This document shows positions 16,183 to 25,438 of a DNA stretch of 64,000 nt, piece by piece. The position numbers and the translations under genes were made by a program. Source of the DNA: CAVQXR01 sp963717955. GTDB lineage: Bacteria > Actinomycetota > Thermoleophilia > Gaiellales > Gaiellaceae. The stretch is taken from NCBI GenBank assembly GCA_963717955.1, contig CAVQXR010000001.1, forward strand, positions 248,001 through 312,000. The letters are read 5' to 3'. Every line of letters begins with the position of its first letter. Positions within the stretch are counted from its first letter, which is position 1. The notes under the pieces are model-generated. The model did not search any database, was not told where the DNA came from, and saw only the letters and a list, made by a program, of their open reading frames with translations.

Positions 16183-17844
16183 GTGAGGACGGGCGGCCGG
16201 ATCCTCGTCGATCAGCTCCGGCTCCATGGGGTCGACCGGATCTTCTGCGTCCCCGGCGAGAGCTACCTCGCCGCGCTCGACGCGCTCCACGACGCCCGGG
16301 AGATCGAGCTCGTCGTCTGTCGCATGGAGGCCGGCGCCGCGAGCATGGCGGAGGCCGACGGCAAGCTGACCGGGCGGCCAGGGGTCTGCTTCGTCACGCG
16401 GGGCCCCGGTGCGACCCATGCGTCCGTCGGTGTCCACATCGCGTTCCAGGACTCGACGCCGATGCTCCTGCTCGTCGGCCAGGTCCCGCGCGAGCATCGT
16501 GGCCGCGAGGCGTTCCAGGAGGTCGATCTCGAGGCGATGTTCGCGCCGCTCGCGAAGTGGGCGCACGAGGTCAGGGACGTCCACGCGCTGCCGGAGGCGA
16601 TCGCGAGGGCGTTCGCCGTGGCCACCTCGGGCCGGCCGGGGCCGGTCGTGCTCTCGCTTCCGGAGGACATGCTGGCCGAGCAGGCCCACGTCCACGACGC
16701 GCCTTCGCCGACCTCGCCGTACGAGGCCGATGTCGGGACCGCCGACCTCGAGCTCGTGCTGGAGCTGCTGGCCGAAGCGGAGCGGCCACTCGTCCTCGTC
16801 GGCGGCGGGGTCTGGAGCGCCCAGGCCGCGGAGGATCTCACCGCATGGGCCGAGGACAACGAGCTGCCGGTCTGCACGTCGTTCCGTCGTCAGGCCCACG
16901 TCGACAACCGCTCCCGCTGCTACTGCGGCTACGCGGGGATCGCGATCGATCCGGCGCTCGCCCGCCGGATCCGCGATTGCGACGTCCTGCTCGTGCTCGG
17001 GGCTCGCCTCGGCGATGCGACCACGGGTGGCTACGAGCTGCTCGACGCCCCCGACACCGGCAAGAGGCTCGTCCACGTGTACCCGGACGGATCCGAGCTC
17101 GGCCGCGTGTACCAGCCGGAGGTCGGCATCGTCGCGAGCCCGACCGCGTTCGCGGCCGCGCTGCGGGGGCTCGGGCCTGTCGACCCGACACGGTGGAGGG
17201 CATGGACCGAAGCGGCCCGGGTCGACTTTCTCGCCCACCTGGAGCCGGAGCGGACACCCGGCGCGGTCGATCTCGGTGCCGTCATGCGACTGCTGCGCGA
17301 GCGCCTTCCGGCCGACGCGATCATCACCAACGGAGCGGGAAACTTCTCGGTCTGGGCGCACCGGCACTGGCTGTTCTCGAGCGTCGGCACGCAGCTCGGG
17401 CCGACGAACGGCACGATGGGCTACGGGGTCCCCGCGGCGATCGCCGCGAAGCTTCGCCGGCCCGCGCGCACGGTCGTCGCGTTCGCCGGCGACGGCGACT
17501 TCCTGATGACCGGCCAGGAGCTCGCGACCGCCGTGCAGCACGAGGCACCGATTGTCGTCCTCGTCTTCAACAACGGGATGTACGGAACGATCCGGATGCA
17601 CCAGGAGCGCGCGTATCCGGGTCGCGTCGTCGGCACGGAGCTCGTCAACCCGGACTTTGCAGCCTACGCGCGCGCGTTCGGGGCGCACGGGGAGACCGTC
17701 GAGGAGACCGCGCAGTTAAGACCGGCGCTCGACCGGGCGCTCCAGGCCGGGATCCCGGCGTTGATCGAGCTGCAGGTCGATCCCGAGGCGATCACGCCCC
17801 GGGCGACCCTCTCGGAGATCCGCGCCGCCGCGCAGGGCGGCTGA
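16183..17844 (+). CDS. ThDP-dependent enzyme of the acetolactate synthase family
   Basis: 553 residues with three domains: PYR (about 1-165; FCVPGES with the catalytic Glu near residue 26, and GPGATHASVG), a central domain (about 185-320; VLVGGGVWSAQAAEDL) and PP (about 350-530; VVAFAGDGDFLMTGQELATA followed by FNNGMYGTI, the ThDP-Mg motif). The overall layout is that of acetolactate synthase, glyoxylate carboligase and oxalyl-CoA decarboxylase relatives. No regulatory subunit lies nearby and ilvC is absent, so a catabolic carboligase or decarboxylase role is more likely than branched-chain amino-acid synthesis. The start is GTG. Confidence 0.88.
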   Translation: MRTGGRILVDQLRLHGVDRIFCVPGESYLAALDALHDAREIELVVCRMEAGAASMAEADGKLTGRPGVCFVTRGPGATHASVGVHIAFQDSTPMLLLVGQVPREHRGREAFQEVDLEAMFAPLAKWAHEVRDVHALPEAIARAFAVATSGRPGPVVLSLPEDMLAEQAHVHDAPSPTSPYEADVGTADLELVLELLAEAERPLVLVGGGVWSAQAAEDLTAWAEDNELPVCTSFRRQAHVDNRSRCYCGYAGIAIDPALARRIRDCDVLLVLGARLGDATTGGYELLDAPDTGKRLVHVYPDGSELGRVYQPEVGIVASPTAFAAALRGLGPVDPTRWRAWTEAARVDFLAHLEPERTPGAVDLGAVMRLLRERLPADAIITNGAGNFSVWAHRHWLFSSVGTQLGPTNGTMGYGVPAAIAAKLRRPARTVVAFAGDGDFLMTGQELATAVQHEAPIVVLVFNNGMYGTIRMHQERAYPGRVVGTELVNPDFAAYARAFGAHGETVEETAQLRPALDRALQAGIPALIELQVDPEAITPRATLSEIRAAAQGG

Positions 17845-17877
17845 GCCGACCGCCTTGCCCGGCCGCTGCGGAGCGCG

Positions 17878-17883
17878 TAGCGT
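17878..17883 (+). promoter_or_regulatory. -10 hexamer of a probable leaderless mRNA (zinc-ribbon membrane protein)
   Basis: TAGCGT lies six bases before ATG 17890, with no ribosome binding site between. Confidence 0.55.
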
Positions 17884-17889
17884 TGATCG

Positions 17890-18600
17890 ATGAGGCGGTG
17901 GCTCCTCCTTCTGCTCGTCGGCTCGATCGTGGTCAACGCCGCGCTCGGGATCGCGGCGCTCGTCAGCGGCGACTTCGGCGACCTCGAGCGGAAGGTGCTC
18001 CTCACCTCCCTGTGCGTCTCGGGAGCGGGCGTGATCGGGCTCTCCTGCGCTCCCGGGATCGACCGCCGCCGCCTCTGGCCGCTGCCCTGGGCCGGGCTCG
18101 TGCTCGGGGTCGCGGGCTTCGCGGTGCTCGTCGTCTCGATCTGGCTCGACGACCCGTCCGAGAACGTCCTGCGGACGGGAGGGACGCTGCTCGTCATCGC
18201 CGGCGCGCTCGCCTGGGGGAGCCTCGTCTCGCTCGCTGGCCTCGCGCCCCGGTTCCGCTGGGTCATGCCGGTCGCCGTGGTGGCCGTCATGGCGCTCGCC
18301 GGGATGTTCGTCCCGCTGCTCTGGGAGGCGGCGCAGGATGCGGAGTGGTACGGCCGGTCTCTCGGGGTCGTCGCGGTGCTGACCGCCGCGTTCACGCTGC
18401 TCGTGCCGATCCTGCACCGTGCGGGCCGCGGCGAGCTCGCCCGCGAGGAGGTCGCGGCCGCGGTGCGCTTCTGCCCGCGGTGCGGCGGCCGGCTGTCGGA
18501 GCGCGTCGAGGCGGACGCCGGGTCGACCTGCGCGCGCTGCGGCGCGTGGTTCATGGTGAGCTTCGGCGGCAGCGCCGCCGCTGCCGGCACCGGTCACTAG
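17890..18600 (+). CDS. multi-pass membrane protein with C-terminal zinc ribbon
   Basis: 236 residues. Six hydrophobic segments can be seen (WLLLLLVGSIVVNAALGIAA at the N-terminus, then near 40, 65, 100, 125 and 160). The last 45 residues are soluble with two CxxC pairs, FCPRCGGRLSERVE and STCARCGAWF, a zinc ribbon. I do not recognise the family. The design resembles small membrane sensors or assembly factors with a cytosolic zinc knuckle. It stands alone between the ThDP enzyme and the HIBADH-like gene and has its own leaderless-type promoter. Confidence 0.8.
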   Translation: MRRWLLLLLVGSIVVNAALGIAALVSGDFGDLERKVLLTSLCVSGAGVIGLSCAPGIDRRRLWPLPWAGLVLGVAGFAVLVVSIWLDDPSENVLRTGGTLLVIAGALAWGSLVSLAGLAPRFRWVMPVAVVAVMALAGMFVPLLWEAAQDAEWYGRSLGVVAVLTAAFTLLVPILHRAGRGELAREEVAAAVRFCPRCGGRLSERVEADAGSTCARCGAWFMVSFGGSAAAAGTGH

Positions 18601-18603
18601 GAT
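18598..18603 (+). promoter_or_regulatory. -10 hexamer of a probable leaderless mRNA (HIBADH-like gene)
   Basis: TAGGAT sits six bases before ATG 18610 and overlaps the stop codon of the preceding gene. Confidence 0.55.
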
Positions 18604-18609
18604 CTCCGC

Positions 18610-19514
18610 ATGAGCCAGGCCACGCGAATCGGCTGGATCGGCACGGGCGTCATGGGCCAGTCCATGTGCGGCCACCTCGCCGCCGCCGGGTATCCGATCA
18701 CGGTCTTCACGCGGACGCCGGAGCGGGCGCAGCCGCTGCTCGACGGTGGGGCGATCTGGGCCGACTCGCCGGCCGAGGTCGCTGCGGTCTCCGACGTCGT
18801 GTTCACGATCGTCGGCTACCCGACCGACGTGCGCGAGGTCATCCTCGGCGAGCAGGGCGTGCTGTCGGCCGCCGGGCACGGGACGGCGATCGTCGACATG
18901 ACCACGAGCGAGCCGTCGCTCGCGGTCGAGATCCACGCCGCGGCGGCCCCGAAGGGCGTGGGCGCGATCGACGCTCCCGTCTCGGGCGGCGACATCGGCG
19001 CCCGCAACGCGACGCTCTCGATCATGGTCGGCGGCGATGCCGAGATCGTCGAGCGCGTGCGCCCGCTGCTCGGGGTGATCGGGAAGACGATCGTCCACCA
19101 GGGCGGGCCGGGCGCGGGCCAGCACACGAAGATGGTCAACCAGATCCTGATCGCGACCGGGATGATCGGGGTCTGCGAGGCGCTCCTGTACGCGTACCGG
19201 CGGGCCTCGACCCGGAGACCGTGCTCGAGTCCGTCGGCGGCGGCGCCGCTGGGTCGTGGTCGCTCTCGAACTACGGCCCGCGGATGCTCGCAGGCAACTT
19301 CGACCCCGGCTTCTTGGTCGAGCACTTCGTCAAGGACATGGGGATCGCGCTCGCCGAGGCGAGACGGATGAACCTGTCGCTGCCCGGGCTCGCGCTCGCG
19401 GAGCAGCTCTACGTCGCGCTCATCGCCCAGGGCCACGGCCGCATGGGCACCCACTCCCTGATCCTGGCGCTCGCGACCCTGTCCGATCTGGACTGGGCGA
19501 CGACGCCTTCCTGA
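18610..19514 (+). pseudogene. 3-hydroxyisobutyrate dehydrogenase-family gene with a single-base frameshift
   Basis: The first frame (from ATG 18610) encodes IGWIGTGVMGQSMCGHLA, APVSGGDIGARNATLSIMVG and the catalytic Lys in GQHTKMVNQILIA, then loses the family sequence after LLYAYR near base 19200. The next frame resumes exactly with AGLDPETVLESVGGGAAGSW and continues to a normal C-terminus at 19514. One G missing at about 19200 (CGG-CGGGCC in place of CGG-GCGGGCC) explains both halves. Joined, they give about 301 residues, the usual length of beta-hydroxyacid dehydrogenases. It may be a recent mutation or an assembly error. Function, if intact: NAD(P)-dependent oxidation of a beta-hydroxyacid or tartronate semialdehyde reduction. 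Confidence 0.85.
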
Positions 19515-19690
19515 GGCCCGCTCAGCGGCCCGGGGCGCACCTCCCTCAGACCCTCGGGGATCCGCATGTCCCAGCTCTCGCGTCGAAGCGTGTCTGCTCG
19601 ATGCAGCGTTCCCTGAGCTCACGAGAGCAACGACCTAGACTTGCGCTCGCACGGGCTGGTTACGAACGCCCGATCGAAGGGAGGCTGAAC

Positions 19691-21025
19691 GTGTTCACCG
19701 ACAAGACCCTCATTCGCGGCGCCCACCTCATCACGATGGACGACGGGCTCGGGCAGATCCCGGGCGGCGACGTCCTCATCGAGGGAGATCGCATCGCGGC
19801 CGTCGGCAGCGGTCTCGACCCTCGGGGCGCGGAGGTTATCGACGCCGCAGGGGCGATCTGCCTGCCCGGATTCGTCGACACCCATCGGCACATGTGGGGT
19901 GCGATGCTCCGCGGCTGCGCCTGCTACGGCGACCTCGGGACGTACTTTCACGACGTCGTCTTCACGTACGGAGCCAACTTCAGCCCCGACGACACGTACA
20001 CGTCGATCGAGCTGGGCCTCGCGGAAGCCGTCGAGACCGGCATTACGACGATGCACGCCTGGGAGCACAACCTCCAGACACGCGACCATGCCGCCGCGGC
20101 ACTCCAGGCCATGCGCGACTCGGGCCTGCGGGGGCGCTTCTCCTACGGGCCGTCGAGCGACCCCGGTGCGGGAAGCTCGTTCGCCCAGGGGACGGAGACG
20201 ATCGACCTCGAGCACGTGCTGGAGCTGCACCATGGCGAGCTTGCGGCCGATCCGATGCTCCAGCTCGGGATCGCGTGCCGGGGCGCCGAGTACTCGAAGC
20301 CGGAGATCTGGCAGGCGGAGTACGCCTTCGCCCGGGAGCACGGGCTGCCGTTCACGACGCACACGATGATGACCCGCCATGACGTCGAGCGCGTGCGGGC
20401 GGTTTCGCTGTATCGGGAGCACGGGTTTCTCGGGCCGGACCATCTGCTCGTCCACGCGATCCACGTCGACGAGGAGGAGCTACGGGCGATCGCCGAGACC
20501 GGGACGCCGGTCTCGGTGTCGATCTGGTCGGAGTTGCGCACCGGGATGGGGATCCCGCCCGTCGTCCAGATGATGCGGGCGGGGATCAACGTCAACCTCT
20601 CGCTCGACACGATGGCGGCGAGCGACAATTCGGACGTGTTCGCCGCGATGCGGGCGCAGATGTGCATCGAGCGCGGCCGCCACGAGGACGCGACCGTCTA
20701 CCAGCCGGATCAGGTGCTCCGTCAGGCGACGATCGACGGAGCCCGGGCGCTGGGACTCGGGGAGGTGACCGGGTCGCTGACCCCCGGCAAGCGAGCCGAC
20801 GTCGTGCTCGTACGGACGGACACGCTGAACCTCGGCCCGATCAACGTCCCGGACGGCCAGCTCGTGCTCGCGGCCCAGCCGCGCAACGTCGACTCCGTGT
20901 GGATCGGCGGCGTCGCGAAAAAGCGCCGTGGCGAGCTGATCGGCGTCGACCCGTCCGCGCTGGTGCGGAAGGCCGAGGTCGCAGTGAAGTCGCTCAGCGA
21001 GCGGATCGGCCAGCCGGTCGTCTGA
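19691..21025 (+). CDS. amidohydrolase of the SsnA/TrzN/MTA-SAH deaminase group
   Basis: 444 residues. A small N-terminal beta domain (TLIRGAHLITMD, LIEGDRIAAVG) is followed by the TIM barrel: PGFVDTHRHMWGA with the metal H-x-H near 63-65, ITTMHAWEHN, PFTTHTMMTR, LLVHAIHVDEEE with metal His, and the catalytic Asp in NLSLDTMAASDNSD. The C-terminus returns to the beta domain (LTPGKRADVVLVRTD). Such enzymes deaminate or dechlorinate aminated heterocycles. GTG with AAGGGAGG six bases upstream sets the start. It is probably transcribed alone from the 176-bp gap upstream. Confidence 0.88.
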   Translation: MFTDKTLIRGAHLITMDDGLGQIPGGDVLIEGDRIAAVGSGLDPRGAEVIDAAGAICLPGFVDTHRHMWGAMLRGCACYGDLGTYFHDVVFTYGANFSPDDTYTSIELGLAEAVETGITTMHAWEHNLQTRDHAAAALQAMRDSGLRGRFSYGPSSDPGAGSSFAQGTETIDLEHVLELHHGELAADPMLQLGIACRGAEYSKPEIWQAEYAFAREHGLPFTTHTMMTRHDVERVRAVSLYREHGFLGPDHLLVHAIHVDEEELRAIAETGTPVSVSIWSELRTGMGIPPVVQMMRAGINVNLSLDTMAASDNSDVFAAMRAQMCIERGRHEDATVYQPDQVLRQATIDGARALGLGEVTGSLTPGKRADVVLVRTDTLNLGPINVPDGQLVLAAQPRNVDSVWIGGVAKKRRGELIGVDPSALVRKAEVAVKSLSERIGQPVV

Positions 21026-21088
21026 CCTGGCGACGTCGGGGCGGCCGGCCGAGTGACCGTCGGGCTTTGCCCGGCTCTTACGCGGGTC

Positions 21089-21136
21089 GCGGCCGGCCGA
21101 GCCGGCCGCTCAGCCGCGAGGGCCGCTCAGCCGCGA
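21089..21136. terminator. bidirectional hairpin and 17-bp duplication between convergent genes
   Basis: GCGGCCGGC (21089-21097) pairs with GCCGGCCGC (21101-21109) around a 3-base loop. Next to it GGCCGCTCAGCCGCGA occurs at 21104-21119 and again at 21121-21136. It sits between the convergent amidohydrolase and cupin genes and probably ends both transcripts. There is no T-tract. Confidence 0.45.
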
Positions 21137-21142
21137 AAACCG

Positions 21143-21532
21143 CTAGCGCTCGACGTGCGTGGCGCCCCCGTCGGGGCCGAGGACGAGATCCCGCTCCCGG
21201 TCGGGGACGTGGTCGAGCGGCACGGGGGAGAGCGCCTCCATGAACGTGACGCCGTCCTTCGAGTAGAGCTCGTGCTCGAGCCCGCGGTTGACCACGGCGA
21301 CATCGCCGGCCGCGAGCGTTCTCCACTCGCCCTCGACGGCCATGTCGACCGAGCCGTCGACGATGAACATGACCTGCTCGGTGTGATCGTGGCGGTGGAG
21401 CACCACCTTCTTCCCGGGCTCATACGTCACGCGGCAGAGAAGCACTTGCTCGCCGCCGATCGCGTGCAGGCGAACGCCATCGACGAACTCGTGGAGGGGC
21501 ACGCCGTTCCAGCTGCGAAATGGCGAGGCCAT
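21143..21532 (-). CDS. single-domain cupin protein
   Basis: 129 residues. Cupin motif 1 is KKVVLHRHDHTEQVMFIVDG (metal ligands His, His and Glu), and motif 2 is GDVAVVNRGLEHELYS (His). The ATG overlaps the stop of the split Mo-subunit gene by one base, so it is the last gene of that operon. Small cupins beside hydroxylases can be dioxygenases, isomerases or sensors. No substrate can be read from the sequence. Confidence 0.85.
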   Translation of the reverse strand: MASPFRSWNGVPLHEFVDGVRLHAIGGEQVLLCRVTYEPGKKVVLHRHDHTEQVMFIVDGSVDMAVEGEWRTLAAGDVAVVNRGLEHELYSKDGVTFMEALSPVPLDHVPDRERDLVLGPDGGATHVER

Positions 21533-22644
21533 CAGGCGGGCACCTCGAAGCGGACCTTGCCGTCGGGCGAGGCGACCGCGGCGAGCGACATCGCCTCGTC
21601 GAAGATCACGCGCTTGCCCTCCCGGCGCGGGCCGTCCTCCGCGGCCGCCTTGCGCTCGAGCGCCCGTAGAACCTTCTCCGGGGTGATCGGCGTGTCCGTG
21701 ATCCAGACGCCGATCGCGTCGTGGATCGCGGTCGCGATCGCGGGCGCCTGGGAGTTCGACGCCATCTCACCGATCGCCTTCGCGCCGAACGGCCCGTCCT
21801 CGGAGGCATGCTCGAGGATCACGTACTGGATCTCCGGCAGCTGCTGCATGCTCGGGGCGAGGTACGTGCCGAACTCGCCGCCGCGGTGGTCCGCGCTCGG
21901 GTAGTACGGATAGCAGGCCTCGAGGAGCCCGAGCCCGAGGCCCATCATCGCGCCGCCGTCGATCTGCCCCTCGACGAGAGTCGGGTTGATCGCCTTGCCG
22001 ACGTCGTAGACCTGGATCAGCCGCTCGACCCTGACCTCGCCGGTCTCGTCGTCGACCTCGACATCGGCGACGCAGGCCGCATACGAGATCGCGGAGTGCG
22101 GATCGATCGTCACCGAGCCGTCCTCCGGGTCGACGACCGCGTAGGGCTTGAGCGCGGCGCCCGTCCCCGTGATCAGCTCGCCGTGCCCCCAGGTGGCGGC
22201 CGCTGCGACGGCGTCGACCCCCATGCTGCGATCGGGAGCGCCCTTCACCGAGACCACGCCGTCCTCGACCTCCAGATCGTCCGGGCTCACCTCCAGCTCC
22301 TTCGCCGCGATCGCGAGCACGCGCTCCTTCGCCCGCTCGGCGGCGTAGCGAACGGCGTTGCCGCCGATGAAGGTGCCGCGCGAGGCGAACGTGCCGGTGC
22401 AGACGGGAGACGAGTCCGTGTTCGTGTTGTCCATCGTCACCCAGTCGTACGGGACGCCGAGCGTGTCGGCGACGATCTGGGTATGAACCGTCTTCGAGCC
22501 CTGGCCGATGTCGACTGTCCCGGCGAAGACGTCGACGCGCCCGTCCGGCTTGAGCTTCACCCAGGCCTGGCTCGGGTCGCCGTTCTGGTTCATCCCGGTC
22601 GGGTACTCGATCGCGGCGAAGCCGCGTCCTGCGTGCTTGGCCAT
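21532..22644 (-). CDS. molybdenum hydroxylase, C-terminal half of a split Mo subunit
   Basis: 370 residues that correspond only to the C-terminal Moco domain of xanthine-dehydrogenase-type large subunits. It starts RGFAAIEYPTGMNQNGDPSQ, then DIGQGSKTVHTQIVADTLGV, TGTFASRGTFIGGNAV, and near the end GPFGAKAIGEMASNS with the catalytic base Glu. The N-terminal half is the separate gene 22646-24025, whose stop is one base before this ATG. The hammerhead and first Mo-pterin segments are absent here, so both polypeptides are needed for one active site. The start has GAGGGCACTGAG upstream, inside the preceding gene. Confidence 0.85.
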   Translation of the reverse strand: MAKHAGRGFAAIEYPTGMNQNGDPSQAWVKLKPDGRVDVFAGTVDIGQGSKTVHTQIVADTLGVPYDWVTMDNTNTDSSPVCTGTFASRGTFIGGNAVRYAAERAKERVLAIAAKELEVSPDDLEVEDGVVSVKGAPDRSMGVDAVAAAATWGHGELITGTGAALKPYAVVDPEDGSVTIDPHSAISYAACVADVEVDDETGEVRVERLIQVYDVGKAINPTLVEGQIDGGAMMGLGLGLLEACYPYYPSADHRGGEFGTYLAPSMQQLPEIQYVILEHASEDGPFGAKAIGEMASNSQAPAIATAIHDAIGVWITDTPITPEKVLRALERKAAAEDGPRREGKRVIFDEAMSLAAVASPDGKVRFEVPA

Positions 22645-22645
22645 C

Positions 22646-24021
22646 TCAGTGCCCTCCGTTCAGGACCTGCTGCTCGACGAGCCACTCGGGCAGTAGGCCG
22701 CCGGAGCGAGGCTCGCTCGACATCGTCCGGTAGTCCGCGCCCAGCTCGTGACCGACCGACTCGGCCATCGCCTGGATCACCGCAACCGACGACGGATCCT
22801 TGAGCACCACCCGGTTCGGGGTCGTGTCGCCGACCCGGTTCGCGTTCCTGAGGCGCAGCTCGAAGGGGTCGATCCCGAGCTCCTCGGAGACCCTCGCCAT
22901 GTGCGTCTCGACCGCGAACGACACCGAGGTGACGCCGAAGCCGCGCATCGCCGTCGTCGGCACGCGGTTCGTGAACACGACGTAGCCGTCGAAGTGGATG
23001 TTCGGGATCGTGTACGCCCCGGCGTGGTGGAACGCATGCTTCGTGACGCCGTAGGGCGAGAAGCGGGCGTAGGCGCCGGCGTCGTGCAGCGTAAGCGTCT
23101 TGCGGCCGAGGATCCAGCCGTCCTTCGTGAGCGCGTCGGCGATCTCGATGTGCCAGGCCGCTCGGGTCGAGGAGATCAGGAACTCCTCCTCGCGCGTCGA
23201 GCGCCACTTCACGGGCCGGTTCGTCTTCACGGCGAGGAGCGCAGTGATCGCCTCCGAAGCCGTGTCCACCTTGCCGCCGAAGCCGCCCCCGACCGTCCCG
23301 CCGACGAGCTTGAGCCGGTTCAGCGGCCACTGGAGGTGCGCGGCGATCACGCCCATCGAGAAGTACATCGCCTGGGTGCAGGAGTAGACCGTCAGACGGC
23401 CGCTCGCCTCGGGCACGGACAGCGAGACCTGGGTCTCCATCGGCACGTGCTCGATCGCCTGGGGCCGATAGACGCCCTGGACGATCGTGTCGGCCCGGTC
23501 GAAGGCCCGGTCGATGTCGCCCTTGCGGATCTGGCGGCGGTCCGGGCCCGCATCGGGCCCACCGAAGTAGGGGTACCAGTTGCCCCACTGGTGGATCTGC
23601 GGAGCGTCGGGGTCGAAGGCCTTGCGGATGTCGAGCAGCGGCTCCTTCTCGTCCAGGTCGAGCTCGATCAGCTCGACGGCGCCGAGCGCCGTCGCCTCGT
23701 CCTCGGCCGCCACCGCCGCGATCAGCTGACCCTTCCAGCGGACGTCGGCATCCGCAAGGAGGGGCTCGTCGGCCGGCACGCCCAGTGCCTCGAGGTGCCC
23801 GTAGACGTTCCTCGGCACGTCCGTGTGCGTCACGATCCCGTGCACGCCGGGTAGGCGCTCGGCCTTGCTCGTGTCGAGACGCTTGATGTCGGCCCGATGG
23901 ACCGGCGAGCGCAGCGCCTTCACCCACAGCGTGCCCGGGGCCCGGACGTCGTCGACGAACACGGTGCGCCCTGTCACGTGACCGACGCCGTCGTAGCGGG
24001 GGAGCCGCGCGCCGACGGACT

Positions 24022-24025
<4 letters not shown>
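22646..24025 (-). CDS. molybdenum hydroxylase, N-terminal half of a split Mo subunit
   Basis: 459 residues. The aldehyde-oxidase hammerhead spans about 15-130 (VTGRTVFVDDVRAPGTLWVK, LLADADVRWKGQLIAAVAAE). The first Mo-pterin domain follows with VPMETQVSLSV, the Moco loop VGGGFGGKVDTASEA and TTAMRGFGVTSVSFAVE. The protein ends with a 20-residue tail (LLPEWLVEQQVLNGGH) where fused homologues run straight on into RGRGIA. The GTG start overlaps the 2Fe-2S gene (GTGA). Because both halves have fitting termini and tight translational coupling, I read this as a true split rather than a frameshift. Confidence 0.85.
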
Positions 24026-24477
<452 letters not shown>

Positions 24478-24486
24478 CGAGGCTCC

Positions 24487-25269
24487 TTACGCGAGAGTCG
24501 AGAGCGCCCGCTCGACCAGGGTCGGAAGTGTCCGGCGGCGATACCAGGCCGACGCGAGCGCATCGTCGGCCGGGTCGACGTCGTCGAGCACGCGCGCCGC
24601 CGCCTCGGACAGGGAGGCACCGCCCGCGAGGGCCGCCTCGACCGACGGACAGCGGGCGCCGGTCGGCGCCGCGCCCGTCACCGCGACGCGGGTGCCGGCA
24701 GCATCCCTCACGGCGCAGGCTGCGAGGATCGTGTAGTGGTGGGCATGCGGACGCTGCGCGGCCGCGTAGCCGGTGGTGCGGGGAACGTCGTCGTAGGTCG
24801 TCTCCAGCACGAGCCGATCGCCGTCGCCGGCGAGGAAGTCGGCGAGCGACTCGGTTCGCTCGCCGCCGGCTCCCGTCGATCGCACGCGGGCGTCGAGGGC
24901 GAGCAGCGGCGCCTGCAGGTCGCCCCGCGGCGACTCCGCACCGGGGCCGGCGCAGAGATTGCCGCCGAGCGTGGCCTGTCCCCGGATCTCGACGTCGGCG
25001 ATGTGGCGCGCCGCCGTTGCCAGCGGCTCGTCGCCGCTCTCGAGCATCGAGACCGGGCAGGCAGCGCCGATCGTGACCGCACCTCCTGACCGGACGATCC
25101 CACCGAGCCCGGCGCCCCCGAGCAGGAGCACCCGACCCGGCCGCAGGCGCCCGTGGGTGATTCCCGGCATCACGATCGTCCCGCCGCCGACCACCGTCAC
25201 GCCCGACCCGTCACCGAATGCGGCCGCAGCCTCTCCGGGGGAGCTGGGCTGGAGCACCTCCAGGGTCAT
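24487..25269 (-). CDS. molybdenum hydroxylase, FAD-binding subunit
   Basis: 260 residues. FAD contacts are seen in VTVVGGGTIVMPGITHGRL near 25-43 and IRGQATLGGNLCAGPG near 95-110. The C-terminal flavoprotein domain contains RPHAHHYTILAACAVRDAAG. It is first in the operon, with a good site (GAGGAGAGGACGCTC) before ATG. The protein is slightly short for the family (usually 280-300), but both domains are represented. Confidence 0.9.
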   Translation of the reverse strand: MTLEVLQPSSPGEAAAAFGDGSGVTVVGGGTIVMPGITHGRLRPGRVLLLGGAGLGGIVRSGGAVTIGAACPVSMLESGDEPLATAARHIADVEIRGQATLGGNLCAGPGAESPRGDLQAPLLALDARVRSTGAGGERTESLADFLAGDGDRLVLETTYDDVPRTTGYAAAQRPHAHHYTILAACAVRDAAGTRVAVTGAAPTGARCPSVEAALAGGASLSEAAARVLDDVDPADDALASAWYRRRTLPTLVERALSTLA

Positions 25270-25384
25270 GAGCGTCCTCTCCTCGTTGGTCGTCGCGCGT
25301 GCGCCCGGTTCGCCCGGCGCCGCGCGATTCTACCGCGGCGCCGGGCGCGGGTCGCGGGAGCCGCCTCGGAGCAGGCGTGAAGCG

Positions 25385-25438
25385 CAGTCCGGCTGGGAAG
25401 CTCAGTCCCGCCGGGAAGCTCAGTCCGGCTGGGAAGCC
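25385..25438. repeat. three 18-bp tandem repeats at the end of the SDR gene
   Basis: Units CAGTCCGGCTGGGAAGCT (25385-25402), CAGTCCCGCCGGGAAGCT (25403-25420) and CAGTCCGGCTGGGAAGCC (25421-25438) lie head to tail. The last unit codes for the C-terminus of the SDR (QASQPD), and the other two lie downstream of its stop, so the array can extend or shorten that protein. Confidence 0.8.

Noticed and set aside
16183..17844. Calling the ThDP enzyme ilvB
   Set aside because: There is no small regulatory subunit or other branched-chain amino-acid gene nearby; several catabolic families share the same motifs.
16557..19514. A 985-codon open frame on the plus strand
   Set aside because: It is an out-of-frame shadow of the ThDP enzyme and zinc-ribbon genes (Arg/Gly-rich, no motifs). 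Only its last about 100 codons are real: they are the tail of the frameshifted HIBADH gene.
22640..22650. Split Mo subunit as a simple frameshift or a second selenocysteine TGA
   Set aside because: After the TGA the continuing frame is different and starts with its own ATG; the N-terminal half has an extra tail and there is no SECIS-like hairpin at the Cys position of a redox site.
25385..25438. Short CRISPR-like repeats
   Set aside because: The units are contiguous with no spacers, and no cas gene is near; it is a simple tandem array.
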